Shown here in pieces: positions 1 to 8,713 of a DNA stretch of 64,000 nucleotides (positions within the stretch are counted from its first letter, which is position 1; each line of letters begins with the position of its first letter). The notes under the pieces are model-generated. The model saw nothing but the letters and a program-made list of their open reading frames with translations. It did no database searches and was not told where the DNA came from. Origin of the DNA: an uncultured Gemmatimonadota bacterium (GTDB lineage Bacteria; Gemmatimonadota; Gemmatimonadetes; Gemmatimonadales; Gemmatimonadaceae); contig CAIRYG010000003.1 of the NCBI GenBank assembly GCA_903882745.1, positions 124,001-188,000 on the forward strand, written 5' to 3'. The translations under genes and the position numbers were made by a program.

Positions 1-143
1 GACATGATGGCGGGTCCAATCGACCGGAAGTGAAGCTTATTGAATTCCTCGGCCACCGGTGCGCTCTGCGCGCTGAGCGATGCGGTGACGAGGGCGAATG
101 CCGAGGCGAGGCTCAGCCAAGCGCGAGATGCTGGGACGTGCAT
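1..143 (-). CDS. BNR/sortilin-type secreted propeller protein, N-terminus only
   Basis: This gene runs off the left edge, so only the first 47 codons are visible, and it is absent from the ORF track. The start ATG is preceded by GGAG. The protein opens with a signal peptide (MHVPASRAWLSLASAFALVT..., predicted cut after SLSAQ) and continues EEFNKLHFRSIGPAIMS. The phrase FRSIGPA is how secreted WD40/YVTN/BNR repeat proteins of the sortilin (VPS10)-like group usually begin their mature part. The next gene on the same strand is of the same type (mature start FRSLAWRAVGPV), so this looks like a tandem pair of paralogues. The family call rests on a short stretch. Confidence 0.75.
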   Translation of the reverse strand, partial: MHVPASRAWLSLASAFALVTASLSAQSAPVAEEFNKLHFRSIGPAIM

Positions 144-227
144 GAAGAGCTCCAAGGGGGATGGAGAGGAGGACCAACACTCAAAAGTACGAAGAATCGA
201 GGGACGACGTTGGACGGACGGCCGCGA

Positions 228-2870
228 CTACGGAGACTTGGTGCTCGGCCCGGTTTCCGGCCACACGACCGCAATACGACGCGCACGCTCGTTGCCGAGT
301 TGCACCTCAACGCTGTACGTGCCGGTCGGGGCGTCATCAAGACGGCCACCGGGGACCTGCACCTGCAAATCCCAGAACAGGGTGTTCATCCCCGCCGTGA
401 CACTTGTCTCGATACGCCGCAGCTCACGTCCCGAGACGTCAGTCACGGTAATGGTCGCCATGCCCGCTGTCGCACTGGTCAGTTGCATACGCACCGCGCG
501 ACGTCCCCGACGACTCCCGGGGACCGTCTCCCACGGGAAGGGATCGGCGTTCACGGGACGGATCGGATACAGAAAGAGCCCGGTCGGATGCGCGCTGCGA
601 TCGCGGATGGGGTCGAGATCGAGCACCCACGCACCGCGCCCATATGTTCCAATCACCAACTCACGCTCGCGCGTTTGGATCGTGAGATCCATCACCGCGG
701 TCGTCGGCAGCAAAGCGCTGAGCGATTCCCATCGCGCACCGCGGTCGCGCGACACGTACACGCCAAGGTCGGTTCCCACATAGAGAATCGCCGAATCGGT
801 GGGATCCTCCTTGATCACATTCACCGCTTCCTGTGGCAGATTCCCGGCAATCGAGCGCCAGGTGCGCCCAGTGTCGGTCGACGCGTACACATAGGGACGC
901 GTGTCGTCTTCGCGGAACCCGGTAAGGCTCGCGTAAATCGTCCCTGCGTTCTTCGCGGAAAATGTCACGCGGCTCACCCACTTTCGGGGGAGGCCACTGT
1001 CGATCGCGCGCCAGTTCGCCCCGTCGTCCGTAGACAGCCAGAGATGTCCCCCTTCGGTGCCGCCGGCCAGCATACCGCGCACGAGCGGGGACTCGGTGAG
1101 CATCGTAAACGCACCGGTCGGCACGGTCGCGCGATCGCCACCGGCGGGATCGCCGAGGTCGGGGCTCACGACAGTCCAGTTGTCGCCACGATCGGTGGAC
1201 TTGAGCACCTCATTTCCCGCGGCGTACAGCGTGCGCGGATTATGCGGCGAGATAAAGAACGGTGTGTACCAGCTGAAGCGCACCGACGGAGCACCGCGCG
1301 GCGCACGAGGGCGGATGTCCACCGTCGACGGTCCACTGGTGAGCACCGAGCTGCCGGTAATATCCATGCGCATCATCGCGCCGTTTTGATGCTCGTAATA
1401 GACGATCCGGTCGTCGGTGGGATCGATCAGCGTCACGTAGCTGTCGCCGCCCGTCCACCGATCGAGGTAGACGCTCTTCCACTGATCAGGGATCGCGTCG
1501 TCGAGCGAATTCGTGCTTGGCCCGTACACCGCCGCGTCATCCTGCGTGCCGGCGAAGATCCGGTACGGCGAGTGGTCGTCCGTCGACACAAAGTACATCT
1601 GCGCGACGGGGATGTTGTTGAGATGCAACCAACTCTCGCCCGCATCGTACGACATGAACAGTCCGCCGTCGTTGCCGAGCAGGAGGCGGTCGGGGTTCGC
1701 AGGATCGATGACCAGTTCGTGGTGATCGAGATGCAGCGCGCGCCCTGGGGTGTCTTGCACGCGGAGGATTTTATCGCCCAGTCGCCGCCAGGTGGCACCG
1801 CCGTCAAACGACTGGAAGGCGCGATTGCCGAGAATGTAGAGGTGCTTGGCGTTGCGCGGATCGACGCGAACATCGGCAAACTTCCATCCGAACACGCCGA
1901 AAACCTCGTAGAGATCTTCCGTGTTGGCTTTGCGCCAATGCGCACCGCGATCATCGGAGCGATACACTTCGCCGCCAATGTAGGGACGGCCCGTGACGTT
2001 GGTTGGTGCTCGGTTATCGAGGAACAGATAGAGCACGCGTGGATCACTCGGCGCGACATCAATATTGGCGCGCCCTAACGGACCCGCGGGGAGTCCATTG
2101 GTGACACGCGCCCACGTGGTGCCACCGTCGCGTGAGACGAAGAGTCCGCCGCGTGTGCCTTGCTCAATGCGCCAACCCCACGCGTAGAGCGACTGCGGAT
2201 CGCGCGGATCCATGACGAGATCAACAACGCCCGTGGAGTCGTCGATGAACAACACTTTCTTCCAGTGCGCGCCGCCGTCGGTGGTGCGATACACACCGCG
2301 ATCGGGATTCGGGGTCCACTGGCGTCCCATCGCCGCGACATACACGATGTTCGGGTCGGACGGATGGATCAGCACTTTTGCGATGTGCTGTGTTTCGGCG
2401 AGTCCCATGGAGCGCCACGAGTCGCCTCCATTCACCGACTTGAATACACCACTGCCACCGTAGGCGTAGCCCGCAAAGCGTGGTTGTGCCTCGCCCGTGC
2501 CAACCCAAACCGTCTTCGGATCACTCGGCGCGACCGCCACATCACCAATCGCGAAGGCGCTCTCGTGTTCGAAGATCGGCTTCCAGGTGAGGCCGTTGTT
2601 GACTGTCTTCCAGAGATTCCCTGTGCCGACGCCGGCGTAGATCGTGCCGGTGTTTCCGCGCGGGATGGCGATGGCTTCGATCCGTGCGCCGGTTTTCACC
2701 GGACCAACGGCGCGCCACGCGAGGGAGCGGAACGGGGATTGGTCGGCCAGCGTCTTATGCGCTGTCCACGCGGCGGTCCGTTCTGCGGCCGTGGTTGCTT
2801 GCTGTGCAGACGCACTCGCCTGGAGGGCGAGCAACGAGCCGACGAGCAACACAAACCGCGGTCGAATCAT
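228..2870 (-). CDS. Secreted BNR/sortilin-like beta-propeller protein
   Basis: About 880 residues. The ORF track begins 31 codons further upstream, but the ATG at MIRPRFVLLVGSLLALQASA gives a clean signal peptide ending ASAQQ, so I take that as the start. The mature protein holds many Asp-box (BNR) units of the form S-x-D-x-G-x-T-W: SVNGGDSWRSM, TTDGGAHWKKV, SRDGGTTWARV, SFDGGATWRRL, SYDAGESWLHL, STDRGDNWTVV, STDDGANWRAI, STDTGRTWRSI and SRDRGARWESL. They are spread over residues 60-750, consistent with one or two beta-propellers. The C-terminal part looks like an immunoglobulin-type module (ITVTDVSGRELRR), as often seen in these exported proteins. Some relatives are annotated as glycosyl hydrolases, but no catalytic residues can be assigned and the substrate is unknown. 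Confidence 0.88.
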   Translation of the reverse strand: MIRPRFVLLVGSLLALQASASAQQATTAAERTAAWTAHKTLADQSPFRSLAWRAVGPVKTGARIEAIAIPRGNTGTIYAGVGTGNLWKTVNNGLTWKPIFEHESAFAIGDVAVAPSDPKTVWVGTGEAQPRFAGYAYGGSGVFKSVNGGDSWRSMGLAETQHIAKVLIHPSDPNIVYVAAMGRQWTPNPDRGVYRTTDGGAHWKKVLFIDDSTGVVDLVMDPRDPQSLYAWGWRIEQGTRGGLFVSRDGGTTWARVTNGLPAGPLGRANIDVAPSDPRVLYLFLDNRAPTNVTGRPYIGGEVYRSDDRGAHWRKANTEDLYEVFGVFGWKFADVRVDPRNAKHLYILGNRAFQSFDGGATWRRLGDKILRVQDTPGRALHLDHHELVIDPANPDRLLLGNDGGLFMSYDAGESWLHLNNIPVAQMYFVSTDDHSPYRIFAGTQDDAAVYGPSTNSLDDAIPDQWKSVYLDRWTGGDSYVTLIDPTDDRIVYYEHQNGAMMRMDITGSSVLTSGPSTVDIRPRAPRGAPSVRFSWYTPFFISPHNPRTLYAAGNEVLKSTDRGDNWTVVSPDLGDPAGGDRATVPTGAFTMLTESPLVRGMLAGGTEGGHLWLSTDDGANWRAIDSGLPRKWVSRVTFSAKNAGTIYASLTGFREDDTRPYVYASTDTGRTWRSIAGNLPQEAVNVIKEDPTDSAILYVGTDLGVYVSRDRGARWESLSALLPTTAVMDLTIQTRERELVIGTYGRGAWVLDLDPIRDRSAHPTGLFLYPIRPVNADPFPWETVPGSRRGRRAVRMQLTSATAGMATITVTDVSGRELRRIETSVTAGMNTLFWDLQVQVPGGRLDDAPTGTYSVEVQLGNERARRIAVVWPETGPSTKSP

Positions 2871-3029
2871 GCCTGTTCCGTGTGCCTCACAAAGGGTGCT
2901 GGTGTTCTCCACCTCTATATAGTGGTAGTTTGCATCGCATTCGTCCATCCATGGGCGACACATTGGGGTGTGGTGGCGAGGGGGTTCGCTGGCACATCGA
3001 GGCTTTTCTGCGATTGGAGCGCCGTATTC

Positions 3030-3971
3030 ATGGAGATTCGTACCGCATTCGTGGTGGGGTTGGCCGCGGTCTCATTGGTGACTTCGCGTGGAGCACCGAG
3101 CGCCTCGGCGAGCGCCTCGGCGAGCGCCACACGGACCGCCCCGTCGACGCAGCTGATCGTCTGCGGGACAGAGGAGCTCTACATTTTGGACATCAGTAGC
3201 ACCGCACCGAAGAAAGTGTGGAGCTGGCGTGCGGCACAGCGCCCCGAGCTTCCCGAGGGGATGCGGCGCAAGTTCCAGACAATCGCCGAGTGCAAGGCTG
3301 TGGAGGGTGGGGCGCGGATCCTGATTACCGCGTCCTCGAATGGTGCGGCGGTGATTGATCGGGCCAGCGGACGCGTGGAGTTCTACGCGACGGCGATGAA
3401 TGCGCATTCCATTGAGCTCTTGCCCGGGAATCGGGTGGTCGTGGCGGCCTCGCATGTGGGGACCGGCCCGGGCGATCGGTTGAGCGTGTACGATGTGGCG
3501 CGGTCGGATGTGGAGCTCTTTCACGTGGACACTCCCTGGCCGCACGGGGTGATTTGGGATGCGCCGCGAAAAATGTTGTGGGCTGATTCGCAGAAAGATG
3601 TGGTGGGATATCGCTTGGCCGACTGGGAGAGCGCGACTCCGCGGCTTGTGGCTGAAGTAGTAGTGCCGTTGCCGGATATCAACGGCCACGACATGATGCC
3701 CGTGCCGGGCACGCCGCTGCTCACCCTGGCGACCGCCGCCCATACCTGGCTGTTCGATCGGGACACGCACACCCTGTCGTTGCATCCCACGCTTGGTGCG
3801 ACGGGCAAGATCAAGTCAATCGACACGGAGCCCGAGTCAAAGCGGGTGGTGTGGATTGGGGCGCAAGGGGAGAGCTGGTGGAGCGACACGCTCCGCTTCT
3901 TGAATCCCGCGGCGGTAGTGCCGGTGCCTGGCGAGAAGATTTATAAGGCGCGGTGGATTGTGGGGCGGTAA
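3030..3971 (+). CDS. Secreted propeller-like protein (DUF6528-like)
   Basis: 313 residues, exported. The ORF track extends far upstream, but the ATG at 3030 is preceded by GGAG and starts a signal peptide (MEIRTAFVVGLAAVSLVTSRG). A low-complexity SASASASASAT tract follows, encoded by a 12-bp tandem repeat. The remainder has short repeated strand-like units (LIVCGTEELYILDIS, RILITASSNGAAVID, RVVVAASHVGTGPGDRLSVYDV, LLTLATAAHTWLFDRD) typical of a WD40/YVTN-like propeller. The opening 'cGtEelyILDi' resembles DUF6528 proteins as I remember them; that name is tentative. It is divergent from the BNR gene (about 160 bp between the starts) and convergent with the S9 peptidase. No enzymatic motif is visible. 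Confidence 0.7.
   Translation: MEIRTAFVVGLAAVSLVTSRGAPSASASASASATRTAPSTQLIVCGTEELYILDISSTAPKKVWSWRAAQRPELPEGMRRKFQTIAECKAVEGGARILITASSNGAAVIDRASGRVEFYATAMNAHSIELLPGNRVVVAASHVGTGPGDRLSVYDVARSDVELFHVDTPWPHGVIWDAPRKMLWADSQKDVVGYRLADWESATPRLVAEVVVPLPDINGHDMMPVPGTPLLTLATAAHTWLFDRDTHTLSLHPTLGATGKIKSIDTEPESKRVVWIGAQGESWWSDTLRFLNPAAVVPVPGEKIYKARWIVGR
3098..3127 (+). repeat. 12-bp in-frame tandem repeat (about 2.5 copies)
   Basis: The unit GAGCGCCTCGGC is repeated just after the signal peptide of the propeller-like gene and encodes the alternating Ser-Ala tract. Because the unit is a multiple of three, copy-number change would lengthen or shorten the linker without breaking the frame. Confidence 0.85.
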
Positions 3972-3999
3972 GTCAGAGCGCGATACTCTGGCAGCCAAC

Positions 4000-4039
4000 A
4001 AACACGAACGCCGCGTCTCTCGACGCGGCGTTCGTGTTT
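4000..4039. terminator. Bidirectional rho-independent terminator
   Basis: A perfect 18-bp inverted repeat, AAACACGAACGCCGCGTC, with a TCTC loop. It has A-rich and T-rich flanks on both sides, so it can act on both strands. It lies between the convergent ends of the propeller-like gene and the S9 peptidase gene. Confidence 0.9.
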
Positions 4040-4054
4040 CGAGTGTTGGCTTTG

Positions 4055-6880
4055 CTATGGCGTGTGTTTCTTGAAATCGGCGCTCATTCGGAAACTGCGA
4101 TCGCCGAGGAGGAACTCGGAGAAGTACTCCGCTTGCAGCTGGAACGCATAGGGTGCCATCGGACCGTAGGCGTGTGGCTGTCCCGGGTAGAGCATGAAGT
4201 CAAAGCGCTTGCCGCTCTGAATGAGCGCGTTGATCAAGCGGATCGTATTGCTCGGGCTCACGTTGTTGTCTTCGTCACCGGTCTCGAGGAGCAGTTTGCC
4301 CTTGAGGTTATTCGCGATGTCGATGTTGGTGGGCACGTAGATCCAGAAGACGCTGTCGGGCACTGCAGCGGCGGTGCCTGTGGCGGTGCCTGTGGCGGTG
4401 CCGGTGGCGGTGCGGCCACCCGTCACATTCCCGCCACGACCGGCGGCGCCAACACCACCGCGCCCAGCGCCCGTGCCGGTGCCACGTCCACCACCGAACT
4501 CGGTGGTGGCGATCGCGGCGCCCGCCGCGAAATCTGCCGAACGCCCCTTCGACCGCGCCTCTGCTGTCAGACGCGCGGTGTCGGACGCTGCGACCCACTT
4601 CAGCCCGTGGTACTGCTCCGACCAGTTGTTGTTGTAGATGTTGTTGTCGTGGTTGCCCGATTCACTCACACCCACCTTGAAGAACTCGTTGTACGGTGGG
4701 AGGAGCATCGCCGCCGCGGTCAGGAAGCCGCCGCCCGAGTGGCCGAAGATTCCCACGCGGTCGATGTCGATCCACTTGTGGCGCGAGGCCAGCTGTTCGA
4801 TTCCCGTCTTCTTGTCGGCCAGCGCGTAGTCGCGCATATCGAAGTAGCCGAAGTCCTGATACATGCTCGACCGCGCGGGTGTCCCGCCGCGATTGCCAAT
4901 CTGGATCACAATGAAACCCAGCTGCGCGAGCTGCTGCGGTCCCGCCGTGGCATTGAAGGTGCCGGTCACTGACTCGGTTTGCGGCCCCGGATACACATTC
5001 GCGATGACGGGATACTTCTTGGTTGAGTCGAAGTCGAACGGCTTCCACATATTGCCGAAAATCTTCGTGACGCCATCGGCCGCGAGTGTTTGGAAGGTCT
5101 CGGGATACTTCCATCCCGCTTCCGTGAGGCGCGAGAGGTCAGCGGTTTCGAGATCGAGCACAACCTTGCCGGTGGTTCCATCGCGCAACTGCACACGCGG
5201 CACTGTGTCGACGCGCGAGGACTGATCGACGATCCACCGGAAGTTCTCCGAGCGCGTGGAGGCGTGCGACGCATTGCCCGGATCCATCAACGTGATCGCG
5301 CCATCGGCGAGGCTCACACGATACAGATGCGTGTTGTAGAGATTCTCCCCGGGCTCGCGACCCTGGCCGCGGATGTAGGCAACACCCTTTACGCTGTCGA
5401 TGCCGACCACCGCGTCGGCGCGCCATTCGCCTGACGTCAACTGCCGCTTGAGGGTGCCGTCGTAGCTATACAGATAGTAGTGACCCCAGCCATCGCGCTC
5501 AGAGAACCAGAGGAAATCACCACCGGCCTTCACGTAGATCGGCGTCTGCAGTTCCAGTGATCCGAAGTCACCCTTCGTGTCGCTCAACAACACCTTGCTT
5601 TTGCCGGTCGCGACATCGAGCTCTACGAACTCGACATTGCGCTGCAAGCGGTCGCGACGCACCACGCGAATGGTTGAGCTGTTCTTCCCCATCCAGTAGC
5701 TCGCCGGCGCAGCAGCGCCGCCAGCGCCACCGGCACGTCCCCCCTGCTGCGTTACCCCAACCTGACCGGAGGCGACAATGCGCTGATCACGCCAGCGGTC
5801 GAGCGGCGCCTTCTTGGCTTCTTTTTCGCCGCGCACATACGTCCAGAGCTCGGGCTTTGGAATGCTGTCTTCGCCAGGCATTGGGTACGCGTACTGCATG
5901 AGCGTGGGGCGCGGTGTCGTGAGCGAACGGACCAAAAACATATTCTTCACGCCGCGATTGTCGGTGCGGGTGATGTGGAACGCTTTCGAGTCGAGTGACC
6001 AGACCAGCGCCGGCCGCGACGGACGCGCGGCAGCAGCGGCTTGATCGAGCGTCTCGTCGAGCATCTGCTGCGTCGAGTCCTGCTGCCCGCCGCGACCGCT
6101 GCCCACGGCAAAGGTGAACTTCTCGATCCCGTCGCGCGTGATCTGCACGGTGTCGCCCTTGGCTTTTTCCCACAGGTACAGATTGTGGTTGCGCGCAAAC
6201 ACGAACGCCGAGCTATCGGGGGCCCAGTTTCGAACATCAGGCGCCGCACCGCGACCTCCGGCGGCCGCGCCTCCGCGACCACCACCACCGCCCGCGCGTC
6301 CACCCCCGACGCCAACGGCCGCATCGACTTCTTCATCCTTGGTCATCAGCGAGTCTTGGGCACCGCGGAATAGCCCGAGGCTAGTCAATGTTTCGGTCGC
6401 GATGTTCCAGTTGTAGCGCGTGCTATCAACGGCGAAGCGAAGGTGTTTGTGATCCTTGGTGATGTTCACGATCGTGAACAGTTCGTTGAGTGCAAAGGCG
6501 TCGACTGCCTTTTTGCGAAGCACCGTGAGCTGTGCGGCCATCTTGGCCTGATCAAAGAGCGGCTTCTTGGTGCGTGTGGCCGCGTTCACGAGATACCAGT
6601 GCTCGCCCGTATGGTCGCGCCAGCTGTAAAAGAGCGAATCGCTCTGCCCAATCCAGCGCGGCGTGACGGTCGTGCTGTAGGTCAGCAGGCGCGCGTTCGC
6701 GGTGCTGAACTTCTCAAAGAGCGCCCAGTTCGCCTGCGGACCGTTTGGGTTCGGCGGAAGCGCCTGCGCGTGGGCGCGTGTCGTCGAGGCGGCTGTTACC
6801 GCGGACGCGGCAATCATGATGCCGATCGCGTGGCGAAGAATCGGCCGAGCGGTGGCGATGAAGTGTCGGGGCGATGCCAT
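4055..6880 (-). CDS. Secreted S9-family (prolyl oligopeptidase/DPP IV-like) peptidase
   Basis: About 941 residues. The start is the ATG of MASPRHFIATARPILR, 46 codons inside the listed ORF; it has AGGA upstream and yields a signal peptide ending TTRAHAQA. The first two thirds form the DPP IV-type N-terminal propeller region. The C-terminal alpha/beta hydrolase has the nucleophile elbow GHSGGG, the acid region LLETGDEDNN and the histidine in YPGQPHAYGP, so the triad appears complete. Two insertions stand out. One is a Gly/Arg-rich loop near residue 220 (GGGRGGAAAGGRGAAPD). The other, just before the final catalytic segment, is a G/R/T-rich loop containing GTATGTATGTA, encoded by a 12-bp repeat. 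It probably degrades peptides outside the cytoplasmic membrane. Confidence 0.92.
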   Translation of the reverse strand: MASPRHFIATARPILRHAIGIMIAASAVTAASTTRAHAQALPPNPNGPQANWALFEKFSTANARLLTYSTTVTPRWIGQSDSLFYSWRDHTGEHWYLVNAATRTKKPLFDQAKMAAQLTVLRKKAVDAFALNELFTIVNITKDHKHLRFAVDSTRYNWNIATETLTSLGLFRGAQDSLMTKDEEVDAAVGVGGGRAGGGGGRGGAAAGGRGAAPDVRNWAPDSSAFVFARNHNLYLWEKAKGDTVQITRDGIEKFTFAVGSGRGGQQDSTQQMLDETLDQAAAAARPSRPALVWSLDSKAFHITRTDNRGVKNMFLVRSLTTPRPTLMQYAYPMPGEDSIPKPELWTYVRGEKEAKKAPLDRWRDQRIVASGQVGVTQQGGRAGGAGGAAAPASYWMGKNSSTIRVVRRDRLQRNVEFVELDVATGKSKVLLSDTKGDFGSLELQTPIYVKAGGDFLWFSERDGWGHYYLYSYDGTLKRQLTSGEWRADAVVGIDSVKGVAYIRGQGREPGENLYNTHLYRVSLADGAITLMDPGNASHASTRSENFRWIVDQSSRVDTVPRVQLRDGTTGKVVLDLETADLSRLTEAGWKYPETFQTLAADGVTKIFGNMWKPFDFDSTKKYPVIANVYPGPQTESVTGTFNATAGPQQLAQLGFIVIQIGNRGGTPARSSMYQDFGYFDMRDYALADKKTGIEQLASRHKWIDIDRVGIFGHSGGGFLTAAAMLLPPYNEFFKVGVSESGNHDNNIYNNNWSEQYHGLKWVAASDTARLTAEARSKGRSADFAAGAAIATTEFGGGRGTGTGAGRGGVGAAGRGGNVTGGRTATGTATGTATGTAAAVPDSVFWIYVPTNIDIANNLKGKLLLETGDEDNNVSPSNTIRLINALIQSGKRFDFMLYPGQPHAYGPMAPYAFQLQAEYFSEFLLGDRSFRMSADFKKHTP
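4371..4416 (-). repeat. 12-bp in-frame tandem repeat in the S9 peptidase gene
   Basis: About 3.5 copies of GCGGTGCCTGTG (plus strand), encoding repeated Gly-Thr-Ala-Thr on the minus strand in a loop between catalytic elements of the peptidase. The third copy carries a substitution. Confidence 0.85.
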
Positions 6881-7018
6881 ACCGAATGTTCCTGCGAGAG
6901 ATGCCAACCAGACATTGTCGCAAGACAACTGTCGTGCCCCGAACGGTCGGCGTGATGAAAGGGGCAAAATCATGATCACCGTGCTCCAGCACCGACACGG
7001 AGTGGTGTGACGGTGCAT

Positions 7019-7053
7019 CGTTACGGCACAGCGTTACGGCACAGCGTTACGGC
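7019..7053. repeat. 13-bp tandem repeat spanning the stop codon of the PEBP gene
   Basis: CGTTACGGCACAG occurs twice in full and then as a 9-bp partial copy. The TAA stop codon of the minus-strand PEBP-family gene lies in the partial copy, so the repeat duplicates the stop-codon region into the intergenic space. Confidence 0.9.
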
Positions 7054-7718
7054 GCTGGCCGGCGGTACAGCCCGACGAGCGTGCCCTTGGCGCGCACATG
7101 CGTTTTCATGGCATCCATCACCGATTCGCGTGTCGGCAGCGTCTGCTGCCCGGCCGCCTGCACATTGATGTTGATATCGAGCGCGTAGAGCTCAAACACA
7201 TAGTGATGCGCCGGGCCGGTGGACGGCGCGGCGGGACCACGGTAGTACGGGCCACTCACACTGAGCTGACGCACCGTTGCGCCGCCACGACCACCGCTAG
7301 CCGCCGCGGGCAGACCAGGGATCGTGAGCGTGGTGCCCTGCGGCAACCCTTCGGGAAGCGCTGTGACCGAACCCGGAATCCCCCACACCATCCAATGCAT
7401 GGTGTCCGTCGTGCCGTCACCGGTCACGGCGTCGGCGTCGTGCACGAGCAGCACGTAGCTGACGACAGAATCCGGCTGGCCACTCCAGGTCAGTGCCGGC
7501 GACACATCGCGTCCGGCCTGCGCATGCTTCTCGGGGATCATTCCGCCATCGCGGAACGCCGACGAGGTGAGCGTCATGATCCGAATCGCGCCGCGGCCAC
7601 CGCCGCCGCTACGTGCGGCGGCCGCTGGCGCCTGCCCCTGCAGACTTGTTGCGGCACTCAGCACCAGTGCCGTCAACGCCACCACACCACGTGTCACAAC
7701 CGTCACAGTCCGTGTCAT
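7047..7718 (-). CDS. Secreted PEBP (YbhB/YbcL, Raf-kinase-inhibitor-like) protein
   Basis: 223 residues. The ATG at MTRTVTVVTRGVVALTALVL has GAGG upstream and starts a signal peptide; the ORF-track start is 58 codons too early. After a Gly-rich linker (ARSGGGGRGA) comes a PEBP fold: LTSSAFRDGGMIPEKHA, VSPALTWSGQPDSVVSYVLLVHDAD, the HWMVWGIP block, and the Y/P/H-rich GPYYRGPAAPSTGPAHHYVFELYALD. These match the conserved PEBP ligand pocket. Bacterial PEBP proteins bind small anionic ligands, but their physiological role is mostly unknown. It stands between the S9 peptidase and DUF1028 genes on the same strand, with only a short gap to the latter. Confidence 0.88.
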   Translation of the reverse strand: MTRTVTVVTRGVVALTALVLSAATSLQGQAPAAAARSGGGGRGAIRIMTLTSSAFRDGGMIPEKHAQAGRDVSPALTWSGQPDSVVSYVLLVHDADAVTGDGTTDTMHWMVWGIPGSVTALPEGLPQGTTLTIPGLPAAASGGRGGATVRQLSVSGPYYRGPAAPSTGPAHHYVFELYALDININVQAAGQQTLPTRESVMDAMKTHVRAKGTLVGLYRRPAP

Positions 7719-7729
7719 TGTTGGATTCC

Positions 7730-8641
7730 TCACTTGAATGACGACGGCTGGACTTTCCGCCAGGCATCGTAGCGCATGCGGAGCGTCTTCACAGGATTCA
7801 GATTTTCGCCAGCCTTGATCACGTTCGGCCCTCCCTGCTCGGGCTGCGTCACCGTGATGTACATGCTGTAGTTGCCGTTGTTGTGCGCCCAAGTGGAGTC
7901 CGACATCCGCAGCGCGCCTTCGCCCGCCTTATCGCCCTTCTCGGCCATCAGCATATACGCGACGTACGCGGTCCGTCCTTCGCACGGAATCGCCGGCATT
8001 GACCCATCCGGCAACGCGGGGCAGGTGCAGCGGCTGTCGCCGCCGAACTTGTCCGCTGTCTCGAGCGCGGCCATCACACGGTCGGTGATCGCACCGTTGG
8101 TGTTGAGGAATGCGCGCACCGCGTTCGGAATCACTTCACCCGGACGCAGAATGTTGCCCTGAATCGAATAGAAGATCTGCGTGCCCGGCACCTGGCCGTG
8201 AATGTCCTGTGACACGTAGCCATTGGTCAGGCCCGAGTGGCCGGCCATGCGCCCCTTGAGATCGACAATGCCAAACTGCCGCGACTGGTACGCGGGGTCG
8301 GCACTGAGCAGCTCAATAATGCGCTTGGGGTCTGTCCCCTTCTTGAGCTCCTCAAACACCAGCATCTGGTTGGCATGCGTGCCATCAACGCCGGCCTGAC
8401 AGGCGGCAACGCCGAGTCCGGGCACGACCACCGCCTGCACGCCCATCAGAAAGCGATCGTTGTTGTTTACGCAGGTCGCTGACGCGATCACGATGCGGCC
8501 CGTTGCCATGTCCACCGCAATGACCGACCAGGTGGCGTGCGCAAGATTCGGGAGTGCCGCAACAAGGGCGGTGCCGACCACAATGCTCCGGACGGCTCGC
8601 AAGAGAGAGGATATTTTCATTCCCAGAAAGTGTCGAATCAC
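7730..8641 (-). CDS. DUF1028 (Ntn-hydrolase-like) secreted protein; 5' end supplied by the inserted element
   Basis: 303 residues from a GTG start at the inner edge of the integrated element. That GTG has a strong AAGGAG at ideal spacing, whereas the internal ATG (MKISSLLRAVRS, 7 codons in) has only an adjacent GGGA. The internal ATG begins a perfect signal peptide (to LAHA), so it is probably the ancestral start. The mature protein begins TWSVIAVDMATGRIVIASAT and contains GVQAVVVPGLGVAACQA and QFGIVDLKGRMAGHSG, the pattern of DUF1028, an Ntn-hydrolase-like family of uncertain substrate. The 19-bp attachment repeat lies inside codons 3-9, so integration of the mobile element replaced the native upstream region. 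Confidence 0.9.
   Translation of the reverse strand: MIRHFLGMKISSLLRAVRSIVVGTALVAALPNLAHATWSVIAVDMATGRIVIASATCVNNNDRFLMGVQAVVVPGLGVAACQAGVDGTHANQMLVFEELKKGTDPKRIIELLSADPAYQSRQFGIVDLKGRMAGHSGLTNGYVSQDIHGQVPGTQIFYSIQGNILRPGEVIPNAVRAFLNTNGAITDRVMAALETADKFGGDSRCTCPALPDGSMPAIPCEGRTAYVAYMLMAEKGDKAGEGALRMSDSTWAHNNGNYSMYITVTQPEQGGPNVIKAGENLNPVKTLRMRYDAWRKVQPSSFK
8617..8635. repeat. Left attachment repeat (attL core)
   Basis: TCATTCCCAGAAAGTGTCG, identical over 19 bp to the copy at the right end. It overlaps the start of the signal peptide of the DUF1028 gene. The flank to the left is GC-rich chromosome and the flank to the right is AT-rich element DNA. Confidence 0.9.
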
Positions 8642-8713
8642 GTAACTCCTTGATATATAATCAGTTAGAGGCTGTTACTTGTAGCTGAATAGTAAATGTG
8701 ATAGTATTTCTAT

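Noticed and set aside
30-2078. Plus-strand 682-aa ORF over the BNR gene
   Set aside because: It is antisense to a gene with clear BNR repeats and signal peptide; the translation is Arg/His-rich with no domain and is a codon-bias shadow.
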